From positions 1 to 24,887 of the forward strand of contig CAJFID010000035.1 of assembly GCA_904380375.1 (NCBI GenBank): DNA of 24,887 nucleotides. The letters run 5' to 3'. This DNA comes from Avimonas intestinalis. GTDB lineage: Bacteria > Bacillota > Clostridia > Oscillospirales > Acutalibacteraceae. The translations under genes and the position numbers were made by a program. A model generated the notes under the pieces. It ran no database searches. It saw only the letters and a program-made list of their open reading frames with translations, and had not been told where the DNA came from. This document shows, piece after piece, positions 6,947 to 13,707 of this stretch (positions within the stretch are counted from its first letter, which is position 1; every line of letters begins with the position of its first letter).

Positions 6947-7339
6947 ATGACGAACGGCCGCTTGCAGACCAGCCGCCAGGAATTCCGCAATATCACCCCG
7001 GAGGTGGAACGGGCCGTGCGGGAAAGCGGCGTGCAGGAAGGGGTATGCCTGGTATACTGCCCGCACACTACCGCCGGGCTGACCATCAACGAAAACGCCG
7101 ACCCGGACGTGGTATCGGATATGCTGTTGGCGCTGGACGCGCTTTTTCCTGACCGTCCGGAATACCGGCATAGGGAAGGCAACACCACGGCGCACCTCAA
7201 GGCCAGCTTTGTTGGCAGCAGCGTAAGCGTGCCGGTCACGGGGGGCCAGCTGGCGCTCGGCGTGTGGCAGGGGATCTATTTCTGCGAATTCGACGGCCCC
7301 CGCACCCGCCGCTATACCGTTACGGTACTGCCGGCCTAG
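6947..7339 (+). CDS. YjbQ family (UPF0047) protein
   Basis: A 130-aa protein starting at the ATG at 6947, with AAAAGGAGAG 6 bases upstream. A longer upstream reading frame exists but runs through the leader and DUF503 in another frame, and is not used. Family marks are clear: CPHTTAGLTINENADPDV (residues 38-55), the second conserved block HREGNTTAHLKASFVGSS (about 81-98), and LALGVWQGIYFCEFDGPR near the end. YjbQ proteins form small trimers with conserved His residues. They are often annotated as having secondary thiamine-phosphate synthase activity because some complement thiE mutants, but their real role is uncertain. It lies 49 bases after DUF503 and 62 bases before the PHP gene, which fits one transcript. 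Confidence 0.92.
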   Translation: MTNGRLQTSRQEFRNITPEVERAVRESGVQEGVCLVYCPHTTAGLTINENADPDVVSDMLLALDALFPDRPEYRHREGNTTAHLKASFVGSSVSVPVTGGQLALGVWQGIYFCEFDGPRTRRYTVTVLPA

Positions 7340-7401
7340 CGGTGCTGGGCTTAGGCGCGGGACGCTCCTCCCGCATAGGATCAGGAAAGGCGGCGATAAT
7401 C

Positions 7402-8274
7402 ATGGTTGTGGATCACGAAGGCAGGCGCTGGTGGAAGGGGAACCTGCATACCCATACCACCCGTTCGGACGGCGGCGCCTCACCGGAGAAGGCGGCCGCC
7501 CTCTACCGGCAGAAGGGGTACGATTTCCTGGCGCTGACCGACCACTGGGTGTTTTCCGAGTCCCGGCGGGAAGAGGGACTGCTCCTGCTTTCTGGCTGCG
7601 AATACAACGTGGGCGCCACCGCCCAGGAGGGGATTTTCCATATTGTCGGGGTGGGGATGGAGACGCCCCCTGCCTTTGAGAACCGGCCCGGGCTGACCCC
7701 GCAGGGGGTTATTGACGGCATCCATGCCGCCGGCGGACTGGCCATCCTGGCCCATCCGGCCTGGTCACTGAACCGGGTGGGCGACGTTTTGCTCCTGGAC
7801 GGCCTGGACGGGACGGAGATATACAACACCGTCTCCGGGACGCCCTGGAACGCGCGCCCCTATTCCGGCGCGTTTGTCGACCTGCTGGCGGTGGGAGGCC
7901 GGCTGCTGCCCTGCGTGGCGGCGGACGACGCCCATTTTTACCAGGGGGATGAAACGCGCTCCTACATCCTGGTGCAGGCCGACGGGGAATGCACCCCCGC
8001 CGCAGTGCGGCAGGCCATCCGGGACGGCCGCTTTTACGCGACCCAGGGGCCGACCTTCTCCCTGAACAGGCGGGACGGGGTTCTGGAAGTCGCCTGCTCC
8101 CCGGTCCGGGAGGTGGTCTTTTACTCCGACTCCGCCTATGCCTCCGACCGGGTGACGCGGGGGGACGGGCTCACGTCCGCGCGGTATGCTTTGAAGCCGA
8201 GCGACCACTTTGTCCGGGTGGAGCTGACCGACCGGGAGGGAAATACCGCCTGGTCTTCCCCTTTGGCAGTGTAA
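7402..8274 (+). CDS. PHP-domain metal-dependent phosphoesterase-like protein
   Basis: A 290-aa protein taken from the ATG at 7402, with AGGAAAGG 11 bases upstream. An open frame reaches back to 7264 but overlaps yjbQ. The N-terminal PHP domain shows the metal-binding series HTHTTRSDGG (about 16-25), LALTDHW, GCEYN, LAILAHPAW and later AADDAHF. The His and Asp residues of all these motifs are present, so an active di- or trinuclear metal centre is expected. The last 80 residues look like a beta-sandwich (REVVFYSDSAYASD, then HFVRVELTDREGNTAWSSPL) common in stand-alone PHP hydrolases. The substrate is unknown; phosphoesterase activity is known for the superfamily only. It ends the operon. Confidence 0.88.
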   Translation: MVVDHEGRRWWKGNLHTHTTRSDGGASPEKAAALYRQKGYDFLALTDHWVFSESRREEGLLLLSGCEYNVGATAQEGIFHIVGVGMETPPAFENRPGLTPQGVIDGIHAAGGLAILAHPAWSLNRVGDVLLLDGLDGTEIYNTVSGTPWNARPYSGAFVDLLAVGGRLLPCVAADDAHFYQGDETRSYILVQADGECTPAAVRQAIRDGRFYATQGPTFSLNRRDGVLEVACSPVREVVFYSDSAYASDRVTRGDGLTSARYALKPSDHFVRVELTDREGNTAWSSPLAV

Positions 8275-8281
8275 AGGGCCG

Positions 8282-8325
8282 GCCTTTTAGCGCCTGCGGG
8301 CGCGCCGGACGGTAAAAGGCGTTTT
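8282..8325 (+). terminator. Probable terminator of the DUF503-yjbQ-PHP operon
   Basis: GCCTTTTA (8282-8289) pairs with TAAAAGGC (8313-8320). An inner GCGCC/GGCGC hairpin (8290-8294 with 8299-8303) and a 9-base bulge lie between, and four T follow at 8322-8325. It begins 8 bases after the PHP stop codon. The bulge and short T run lower confidence. Confidence 0.6.
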
Positions 8326-8375
8326 CTGTACCATTTTATCGGCCGGACGGCCGGGAAAAAAAGGAGGAAACAAAA

Positions 8376-8774
8376 ATGATGCTGGGAATGACGCTGTACA
8401 TCAAAAATTCCCTGGAAGCGGTGGAGCTTTATCAGGAGGCGCTTGGCCTGACGCTGGGCGAGGAGTATGTCAAGTTCCCCGACGGGACCTATATGCACGC
8501 GCCCATGTATCGGAACGGCCAGTTCCTGTTTGCCGTGTGCGAATCCACCAACGAAGCGCTGGTGAGGACCGTGAAGGAAACGGCCAGCCAGAATATCATG
8601 CCGATCGCCAGCCATGGCCTGGATTTTGATACGGTGGAAGAGGTGGAGAAAGCCTTTGAGCTGCTGTCCAAGGAAGGCGTTGTCATCCGCCCCCTGGGCA
8701 AGCTCCCATGGGACACGATCAGCACCGATTTGGTTGACAAATTCGGGGTGTGCTGGTATCTGATGAAAGAGTAA
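8376..8774 (+). CDS. VOC / PhnB-like glyoxalase-fold protein
   Basis: A 132-aa protein with AAGGAGGAA just upstream of the ATG at 8376. The pattern is a VOC (vicinal oxygen chelate) fold of the PhnB/DUF3 type: an N-terminal strand MMLGMTLYIKNSLEAVELYQ, the G-L-GEEYVKFPDGTYMHAP strand region, an acidic helix TVEEVEKAFELLSKEG at about 88-103, and a final strand DKFGVCWYLM with the family's typical 'D..G..W' ending. Members range from glyoxalases to bleomycin-binding and non-catalytic proteins, so no reaction can be given. It seems to be a single-gene unit; no convincing promoter was seen in the 50 bases after the preceding terminator, so read-through is possible. Confidence 0.82.
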   Translation: MMLGMTLYIKNSLEAVELYQEALGLTLGEEYVKFPDGTYMHAPMYRNGQFLFAVCESTNEALVRTVKETASQNIMPIASHGLDFDTVEEVEKAFELLSKEGVVIRPLGKLPWDTISTDLVDKFGVCWYLMKE

Positions 8775-8862
8775 ACCAAGCTGCTGGACGGGGCCGCTCT
8801 TATGTGAGCGGCCCCGTCCATTGGTTAAGCGCGCCGTCCCGCCAAACAGCCGGGACGGCGCG
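8774..8862. terminator. Two strong hairpins between convergent genes
   Basis: Hairpin 1: TGGACGGGGCCGCTC at 8785-8799 pairs with 8806-8820, and an outer AACCAA/TTGGTT (8774-8779 with 8821-8826) extends it. Hairpin 2: CGCGCCGTCCCG at 8830-8841 pairs perfectly with 8851-8862. They fill the gap between the VOC gene (plus) and the AI-2E-type gene (minus) and share much of their arm sequence (CGTCC/GGACG). Neither has a real T run, so they are termination or mRNA-end protection structures of a less usual form. Confidence 0.6.
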
Positions 8863-8864
8863 TT

Positions 8865-10169
8865 TCATGAACGGCTGGATTCGTCGGCGCCGTTTTCCTC
8901 GCGGCCGGAAGGCCTCGGCTCTTTCTCGTCCGCGGGAGGGATGGGGCGGGCGCCGGAGGAAGGGGACGCCGCTGCATCCGCGGCAGCGCCTGCCTCCGGG
9001 GCGGGGGGCGCGGGCGTCTCCCATTTTTCGGGGGGAACCTTCCGCACATTCAGTCGCCGTCCCACGGTTTCCCGGAAGATGGCGTACAGCACCGAGCAAA
9101 GCGGGATAAACAGCAGCATCCCGGCGACCCCCATCGTGCTTCCGCCGACGGTGACCGCCACCAGCACCCACATGGACGGGAGGTTGACCGAATTCCCCAC
9201 CACGTGCGGGTAGATCAGGTTGCCTTCAATCTGCTGGATCACCTGGAACAGGATGATAAACCACAGCGCCTGCATGGGGTCGACAATAAAGATGCAGAAC
9301 GCCCCGATTGCGCAGCCGATGATCGCGCCGAAAATGGGGATCAGCGCGGTAAAGGCGGTCAGGACGCTGATCATCAGCGCGTAGGGGAAGCGAAGGACGG
9401 TCAGTACAATAAAGAACAGCAGGCCCAAAATGCAGGCCTCAAGGCATTGGCCGGAGAGGAAGCTCGAGAAGGTTTTATGTGCCATAGAGCCGACGGCAAC
9501 CGTTTTGTCCGCGTGCTTTTCGGGGAGATAGGCGTACAGCACCCGCTTGACCTGCCGGCCGAGCTTTTCCTTCTGCATCAGCACATAAATGGCAAAGATA
9601 AAGCCAAGGAAGAAATGGAAAAGGCCGCTGAACACCGAAGTCGCCACGCTGAAGGTGGAATTCAGCAGGGCGCCGGTCCCGCTGGTCAAAAAGTCCGTGA
9701 GCTGCGAGCCCACCCGGTTCCAGTCGATCTCAAGGCCCGCCAGCCAGTCCGCCCATTCGGGGTGCCGGGCGATCAGATCGGTAATCCATTCCTGTGTGCG
9801 GGAGATAAACGAGGGAATCCGCCCCGCCAGCGTTTGCAAGGTTTTGCCGACCTCCGGGATAATCAGAAACAGCACGATAAATACAATCCCCGCAACCAGC
9901 AGCACGGTAATCAGCAGGCTGACCGGCCGCCGCAGCTTCTGCACCAGCCGGGAGGGCTGCTTCTGCCGAAAAAGGGTCCGCTCCACAAACCGCAGGGGGA
10001 CGTTGAGGATAAAGGCGATGCACAGCCCCAGCAGAAAAGGGAAAACCAGCCGAAGCAGGAATCCGAAAAACGCCAGCACCGCCGGCAGGTTCTGAAGCCC
10101 CACCAGCAGCAGGACGGCGAAGGCCACGACGGCAAGCAGCTTTTTCATATGGCTGTTATTCCATTCCAT
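8865..10169 (-). CDS. AI-2E family (TqsA/PerM-type) membrane transporter
   Basis: A 434-aa integral membrane protein. The start is the ATG at 10169, with AGAGGAGA about 9 bases upstream; a second Met eight codons in is possible. It has hydrophobic segments near the N-terminus, a soluble middle part (about 125-185), and then the membrane half with the family's conserved blocks: FIFAIYVLMQKEKL, LTVLRFPYALMISVLTAF, TALIPIFGAIIGCAIGA and the LIYPHVVGNSVNLP motif. The C-terminal 65 residues are Ala/Pro-rich and charged, and look disordered. Members export autoinducer-2 or act as Na+/Li+-proton antiporters, so the substrate is open. It lies 162 bases after the HAD gene on the same strand. No strong promoter was seen in that gap, so co-transcription is likely. 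Confidence 0.9.
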   Translation of the reverse strand: MEWNNSHMKKLLAVVAFAVLLLVGLQNLPAVLAFFGFLLRLVFPFLLGLCIAFILNVPLRFVERTLFRQKQPSRLVQKLRRPVSLLITVLLVAGIVFIVLFLIIPEVGKTLQTLAGRIPSFISRTQEWITDLIARHPEWADWLAGLEIDWNRVGSQLTDFLTSGTGALLNSTFSVATSVFSGLFHFFLGFIFAIYVLMQKEKLGRQVKRVLYAYLPEKHADKTVAVGSMAHKTFSSFLSGQCLEACILGLLFFIVLTVLRFPYALMISVLTAFTALIPIFGAIIGCAIGAFCIFIVDPMQALWFIILFQVIQQIEGNLIYPHVVGNSVNLPSMWVLVAVTVGGSTMGVAGMLLFIPLCSVLYAIFRETVGRRLNVRKVPPEKWETPAPPAPEAGAAADAAASPSSGARPIPPADEKEPRPSGREENGADESSRS

Positions 10170-10331
10170 CCGCAGTTTCTCCTCTTAATTCATTTTTACG
10201 CGGCCCTTTCCGGTGCCAAGAAGGCGGTGGAGCCGGCCCGGCTTTCCACCCCCGGTCGTCCTGCTCCGTGTTTTCTGCCTTGGGTGGGAGAATAGGAACC
10301 GCTCCATGCCGGAGAAAGGGCCCGGCGGCGG

Positions 10332-10991
10332 TTACGGCATAGAGCGCAGCAGGGCGCTGAGCGCGGCGGCGTCTTTGGCCAGCCCGTCCGCACCGGCGGC
10401 GGTCAGCTCTTTCTCGGTGCCGTAGCCGAAAAGCACGCCGACCGCGCGCAGGCCGTTTTCCTTGGCGCCGTGGATGTCGTTTTCCCGGTCGCCCACCATC
10501 ACGGCCCGTTCCCTCGCCGGCTCCGGCAGGCCGTCCAGCGCCCCGCGGATAATTTCCCCCTTCGTGGTGTGGCGGTCGCTGAGTTCGCTGCCGGCCACCC
10601 GGTTCAGATAGGGGAGGAGGCCGAAATGCGCGGCGATCCGCCGGGCGAACACCGTAGGCTTTAATGTGGCGATCGCCGTGAAAGCCCCGCTCTGGTGCAG
10701 GGCTTTGAGCAGCGCGGGGATGCCGGGGTACACCTCGTTTTCAAAAATCCCTTTTTTGGAAAAATACACGCGGTAATCCTTCACCGCTTGGGCCGCCTGC
10801 GCGTCATCCATGGAGAAGTACTTTTGAAACGACTCAAAGAGGGGCGGACCGATAAAGGGATGGAGCGTCCGCCGGTCACTGACGAGGATCCCCTGCCTTT
10901 GCAGGGCAAACTGCACCGATTTGGTGATCCCTTCGGCCGGGTCGGTCAGGGTGCCGTCCAGGTCGAATAGGATGGCGGGGGGATAGGGCAT
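10332..10991 (-). CDS. HAD-superfamily hydrolase (phosphoglycolate phosphatase-like)
   Basis: A 219-aa protein. The start at the ATG at 10991 is set by AAAGGAG at 10999-11005; a longer frame upstream overlaps the promoter. HAD motif I is FDLDGTLTD (Asp10 nucleophile, Asp12 acid/base). A helical cap domain follows (about 17-85). Motif II is in the TAIATLKP segment, motif III lysine in TTKGEII, and motif IV is MVGDRENDIHGAKENG with its acidic pair. All catalytic residues are present. The cap type and length fit the Gph/PpaX-like group that dephosphorylates small phosphate esters. The exact substrate cannot be told. It diverges from the ComM-type gene. Confidence 0.9.
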   Translation of the reverse strand: MPYPPAILFDLDGTLTDPAEGITKSVQFALQRQGILVSDRRTLHPFIGPPLFESFQKYFSMDDAQAAQAVKDYRVYFSKKGIFENEVYPGIPALLKALHQSGAFTAIATLKPTVFARRIAAHFGLLPYLNRVAGSELSDRHTTKGEIIRGALDGLPEPARERAVMVGDRENDIHGAKENGLRAVGVLFGYGTEKELTAAGADGLAKDAAALSALLRSMP

Positions 10992-11131
10992 AAGAACGCT
11001 CCTTTCAAGACGGCATGGGCGGCAAGGGCAGGGAGTGCCGCACGCCGCTTTCTGGCGTGTGCGCAGACGGAAGCCCGCCGCTTGGATTGCTGCCGTCGCT
11101 CCATTCCCCTGGCCGCGCAGAGTGTACGACC

Positions 11132-11160
11132 AGTGTAGCATATCCGGCCCCTGGATGCAA
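11132..11160 (-). promoter_or_regulatory. Promoter of the HAD hydrolase gene (minus strand)
   Basis: Read on the minus strand, TTGCAT (11160-11155) and TACACT (11137-11132) are 17 bases apart, with a TG one base before the -10 box. The start would be near 11125, giving a leader of about 130 bases. Confidence 0.6.
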
Positions 11161-11198
11161 CGGCGGCAGGGTGTGTGGTTTGTTCACCGCCCGATTTC

Positions 11199-11227
11199 TT
11201 GTCAGGGCCGGGGCGGTACGGTATACT
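11199..11227 (+). promoter_or_regulatory. Promoter of the YifB/ComM gene
   Basis: TTGTCA at 11199-11204 and TATACT at 11222-11227 are separated by 17 bases, about 58 bases before the GTG start codon. Together with the divergent HAD promoter it accounts for the 294-base intergenic region; nothing else is evident there. Confidence 0.75.
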
Positions 11228-11285
11228 ACAATAGAGAAGTTGCAGAAAATCCGCGCTGCAGGGCGGGAAAAGGGAGGAAGCCGGG

Positions 11286-12818
11286 GTGTTTGCACGCATA
11301 AAAAGCATGGGCCTGCTGGGGGTAGACGGCTTTTTGATTGATGTGGAGGCCGATTTGTCCCAGGGACTGCCGGGGTTTGACGTGGTCGGCCTGCCGGGCG
11401 CGGCGGTGCGGGAGTCCCGGGACCGGGTGCGCGCGGCGATGAAGAACAGCGGCTTTACCTATCCGGTCAGCCGGATTACCGTCAACCTGGCCCCGGCCGA
11501 TGTGCGCAAGGAAGGGTCGGTGTACGACCTTCCCCTCCTTTTGGCCCTGCTGAAAGCGAGCGGGCAGCTCCGCGCCCCGCTGGACGATGCCGCCTTTGTA
11601 GGGGAGCTGTCCTTGACCGGGGATGTCCGGCCGGTGCGGGGTGTGCTCCCCATGGTGCTTGCCGCGCGGGACGGGGGCCTTCAGCGGGTGTTTGTCCCGG
11701 CCGCCAACGCGGCCGAAGGGGCGGTGGTGGACGGCATCGCGGTTTATCCGCTTGCCGGCCTGCAAGCCCTGCTTGACCATCTGTCGGGGGAGCGGCCGAT
11801 CCCGCCCGCCAGGCCGGAGGATTTCCCGGGCTTGTATGCCGGGGCGGGGGAAACCGCCGACTTTGCAGACGTCAAAGGGCAGCTTGCCGCCCGCCGCGCG
11901 CTTGAGGTTGCGGCCGCCGGCGCACACAATATCCTGCTGATCGGCCCGCCCGGGTCGGGCAAAAGCATGCTGGCCCGTCGGCTCCCTTCAATCCTGCCGG
12001 ATCTCACCCCGGCGGAAGCGCTTGAGGCCACCAAAATCCATTCAATCGCCGGGACGCTCCCGGGCGGGGCGGGCCTGCTGCGGGCGCGGCCCTTCCGTTC
12101 GCCCCATCACGGGGTTTCCGCCGCGGGGCTGACGGGCGGCGGGGCCGTCCCCCGGCCGGGGGAGGTGTCCCTGGCGCACCAGGGGGTGCTTTTCCTGGAC
12201 GAACTGCCCGAATTCAGCCGCGCGGCGATGGAATCCCTCCGTCAGCCGCTGGAGGACGGCGCTGTGACCATCTCGCGGGTCAACGCTTCGCTGACCTATC
12301 CTTGCGCGTTTATGCTAGTGGCGGCGATGAACCCCTGCCCCTGCGGATATTTTGGGCATCCGTCCCGGGCCTGCACCTGCTCGCCGAATGTCCGCAAGGC
12401 CTATCTGGCCAAGGTATCCGGCCCCCTGCTTGACCGGGTGGATCTGCACATTGAGGTGCCGCCGGTGGAATTTGACCAGCTCACGGCCGGCGGACGCTCG
12501 GAAAGCTCCGCCGCCATTCGGGAACGGGTGAACGCCGCGCGGGCCCGGCAGCTGCAGCGCTATCGGGGCACGGCGATCACCTGCAACGCCCACGTCCCGC
12601 CGGGGCTGCTGCGGGAGGCCTGCCCCCTGACCGTGGCGGCTGAGCAGCTCCTGCGCGGGGCGTTCGACCGGCTTGGCCTATCCGCGCGGGCATACGACCG
12701 GCTGCTGAAGGTCGCGCGCACCATCGCCGACCTGGACGGCGCGCAGACCATTGACGTCGGCCATGTGGCGGAGGCGGTGCAGTACCGCAGCCTGGACCGG
12801 CGGTATTGGCAGGCATAA
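11286..12818 (+). CDS. YifB/ComM family Mg-chelatase-like AAA+ ATPase
   Basis: A 510-aa protein of full family length, starting at a GTG at 11286 after GGGAGGAAG. The N-terminal third is the Lon-protease-like domain of the family (FDVVGLPGAAVRESRDRV at about 34-51). The AAA+ core has Walker A GPPGSGKS (Lys226), Walker B VLFLDELPEF (Asp305, Glu306) and the arginine-containing C-terminal helical part. Four cysteines, C351, C353, C363 and C365 (CPCGYFGH...ACTC), form the typical cluster that may bind a metal. In Proteobacteria ComM is a branch-migration helicase for natural transformation. In Firmicutes the role of YifB is not settled. No other competence gene is in the window. Confidence 0.94.
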   Translation: MFARIKSMGLLGVDGFLIDVEADLSQGLPGFDVVGLPGAAVRESRDRVRAAMKNSGFTYPVSRITVNLAPADVRKEGSVYDLPLLLALLKASGQLRAPLDDAAFVGELSLTGDVRPVRGVLPMVLAARDGGLQRVFVPAANAAEGAVVDGIAVYPLAGLQALLDHLSGERPIPPARPEDFPGLYAGAGETADFADVKGQLAARRALEVAAAGAHNILLIGPPGSGKSMLARRLPSILPDLTPAEALEATKIHSIAGTLPGGAGLLRARPFRSPHHGVSAAGLTGGGAVPRPGEVSLAHQGVLFLDELPEFSRAAMESLRQPLEDGAVTISRVNASLTYPCAFMLVAAMNPCPCGYFGHPSRACTCSPNVRKAYLAKVSGPLLDRVDLHIEVPPVEFDQLTAGGRSESSAAIRERVNAARARQLQRYRGTAITCNAHVPPGLLREACPLTVAAEQLLRGAFDRLGLSARAYDRLLKVARTIADLDGAQTIDVGHVAEAVQYRSLDRRYWQA

Positions 12819-12832
12819 TCACGGAGCTCTCT

Positions 12833-12859
12833 TGCGGGCCGAAAGAACGGCCCGCATTT
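12833..12859 (+). terminator. Hairpin after the YifB/ComM gene, probable terminator
   Basis: TGCGGGCC (12833-12840) and GGCCCGCA (12849-12856) form an 8-bp stem with an 8-base loop and are followed by only TTT. It lies 15 bases after the stop codon. The bases from 12860 to 13011 hold a small CGAAGCC/GGCTTCG hairpin but no gene. Confidence 0.55.
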
Positions 12860-13011
12860 CGCGTCCTATGGCGCGAAGCCATGCGGCTTCGTTTCCATGG
12901 CCTTTGCAGCGGGGTGGCTTCCTCGGCGAGCGGCGAAAGACGAGGCAGACCGTGACGGTCCCCTTTCCTGCCAGGCCTGGATGCTTTTCGGAACCGGACG
13001 CGGGCTGCTTC

Positions 13012-13470
13012 CTACAGCCGCAGCCCCTTGACGTCCTTGATGCGGGAGAGGATGACGCTGCTGTCCACCCGGATGATCCCCGGCAGCGTGTCGATCTCTT
13101 CGCGGATAAAGCGCTCCATCTCCTCGTGCCCCGAGGCGACCGCGTGGACATGCAGGCGGCTGTTGCCGGTTACCCGGTAAATCTGGGTAACGGTGCCGCT
13201 GCAGGCAAGACGGTCGATCACTGCCTCAAGGCAGGCCGGTTCGGCTTCGATGTCAAAGTAGCAGGAAATGGCCCCGCTGATCTTTTGGGGGTTGATGACC
13301 GTGGTATACTCCTCGATGACCCCCTTTTCCTCCAGGGCGCTGACCCGGGCCTTGACCGCCACTCGGGAAATCCCCACCCTTTCCCCGATTTCCGAGTAGG
13401 AGAGCCGCGCGTTTTCAATCAGCAGCCGCAGGATTTTCTGATCAAGTGCGTCCAATCCGTCCAGAAACAT
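13012..13470 (-). CDS. Lrp/AsnC family transcriptional regulator
   Basis: A 152-aa protein. The start is placed at the ATG at 13470 (MFLDGLDALDQ), because AAGAAGGA lies 8 bases before it but only 2 bases before the ATG at 13476. The N-terminal winged helix-turn-helix is textbook AsnC: LDQKILRLLIENARLSYSEI followed by GISRVAVKARVSALEEKGVI. The C-terminal RAM (ACT-like) domain starts near residue 65 and has the strand GISC-type core, the G-x-x-x HVHAVASGHEEMERFI segment and a final VILSRIKD strand. Such proteins form octamers and sense amino acids or related ligands. It diverges from the MATE exporter with 237 bases between the start codons, which suggests that it controls that exporter and itself. 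Confidence 0.93.
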   Translation of the reverse strand: MFLDGLDALDQKILRLLIENARLSYSEIGERVGISRVAVKARVSALEEKGVIEEYTTVINPQKISGAISCYFDIEAEPACLEAVIDRLACSGTVTQIYRVTGNSRLHVHAVASGHEEMERFIREEIDTLPGIIRVDSSVILSRIKDVKGLRL

Positions 13471-13580
13471 CGGCATATTCCTTCTTTCCGATCTTTATTC
13501 TCTTTTTTCCGGCAACGGCGGATTGCGCGGCAGGAGGCGCCCGGTTATGGTGCCCGGCTCGGCTGGCCGCCGTTTTGTTT

Positions 13581-13608
13581 ATCGTACCATACTTCCCTGA
13601 GAATGCAA
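13581..13608 (-). promoter_or_regulatory. Promoter of the Lrp/AsnC gene (minus strand)
   Basis: On the minus strand TTGCAT (13608-13603) and TACGAT (13586-13581) are 16 bases apart. TGG directly precedes the -10 box, making an extended -10 promoter. The leader before the regulator start would be about 105 bases. Confidence 0.65.
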
Positions 13609-13622
13609 AGGGAGGATTTATC

Positions 13623-13651
13623 TTGATTTTTGACGCGCAACCTGGTATGAT
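13623..13651 (+). promoter_or_regulatory. Promoter of the MATE exporter gene
   Basis: TTGATT at 13623-13628 and TATGAT at 13646-13651 are 17 bases apart, 57 bases before the ATG. The palindrome at 13655-13683 lies immediately downstream, over the expected transcription start. Confidence 0.75.
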
Positions 13652-13654
13652 TTC

Positions 13655-13683
13655 TTTCGAAACGTAAGATAAATATTACGAAA
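13655..13683 (+). promoter_or_regulatory. Interrupted palindrome at the MATE promoter, candidate operator
   Basis: CGTAA at 13663-13667 mirrors TTACG at 13676-13680, and an outer TTTCG (13655-13659) mirrors CGAAA (13679-13683). The region is AT-rich compared with its surroundings and covers +1 to +25 of the MATE promoter. AT-rich imperfect palindromes are typical of Lrp/AsnC sites, and such a regulator is encoded divergently. The assignment is inferred. Confidence 0.5.
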
Positions 13684-13707
13684 AGTTATTTTGTGGGAGA
13701 GATACCA

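Noticed and set aside
10170..10331. A terminator or promoter between the HAD and AI-2E-type genes
   Set aside because: A GGTGGA/TCCACC hairpin with a GC core is present but has no T run, and the best promoter-like boxes (TTGGCA and TAAAAA) have a 15-base spacer. Neither was strong enough to annotate.
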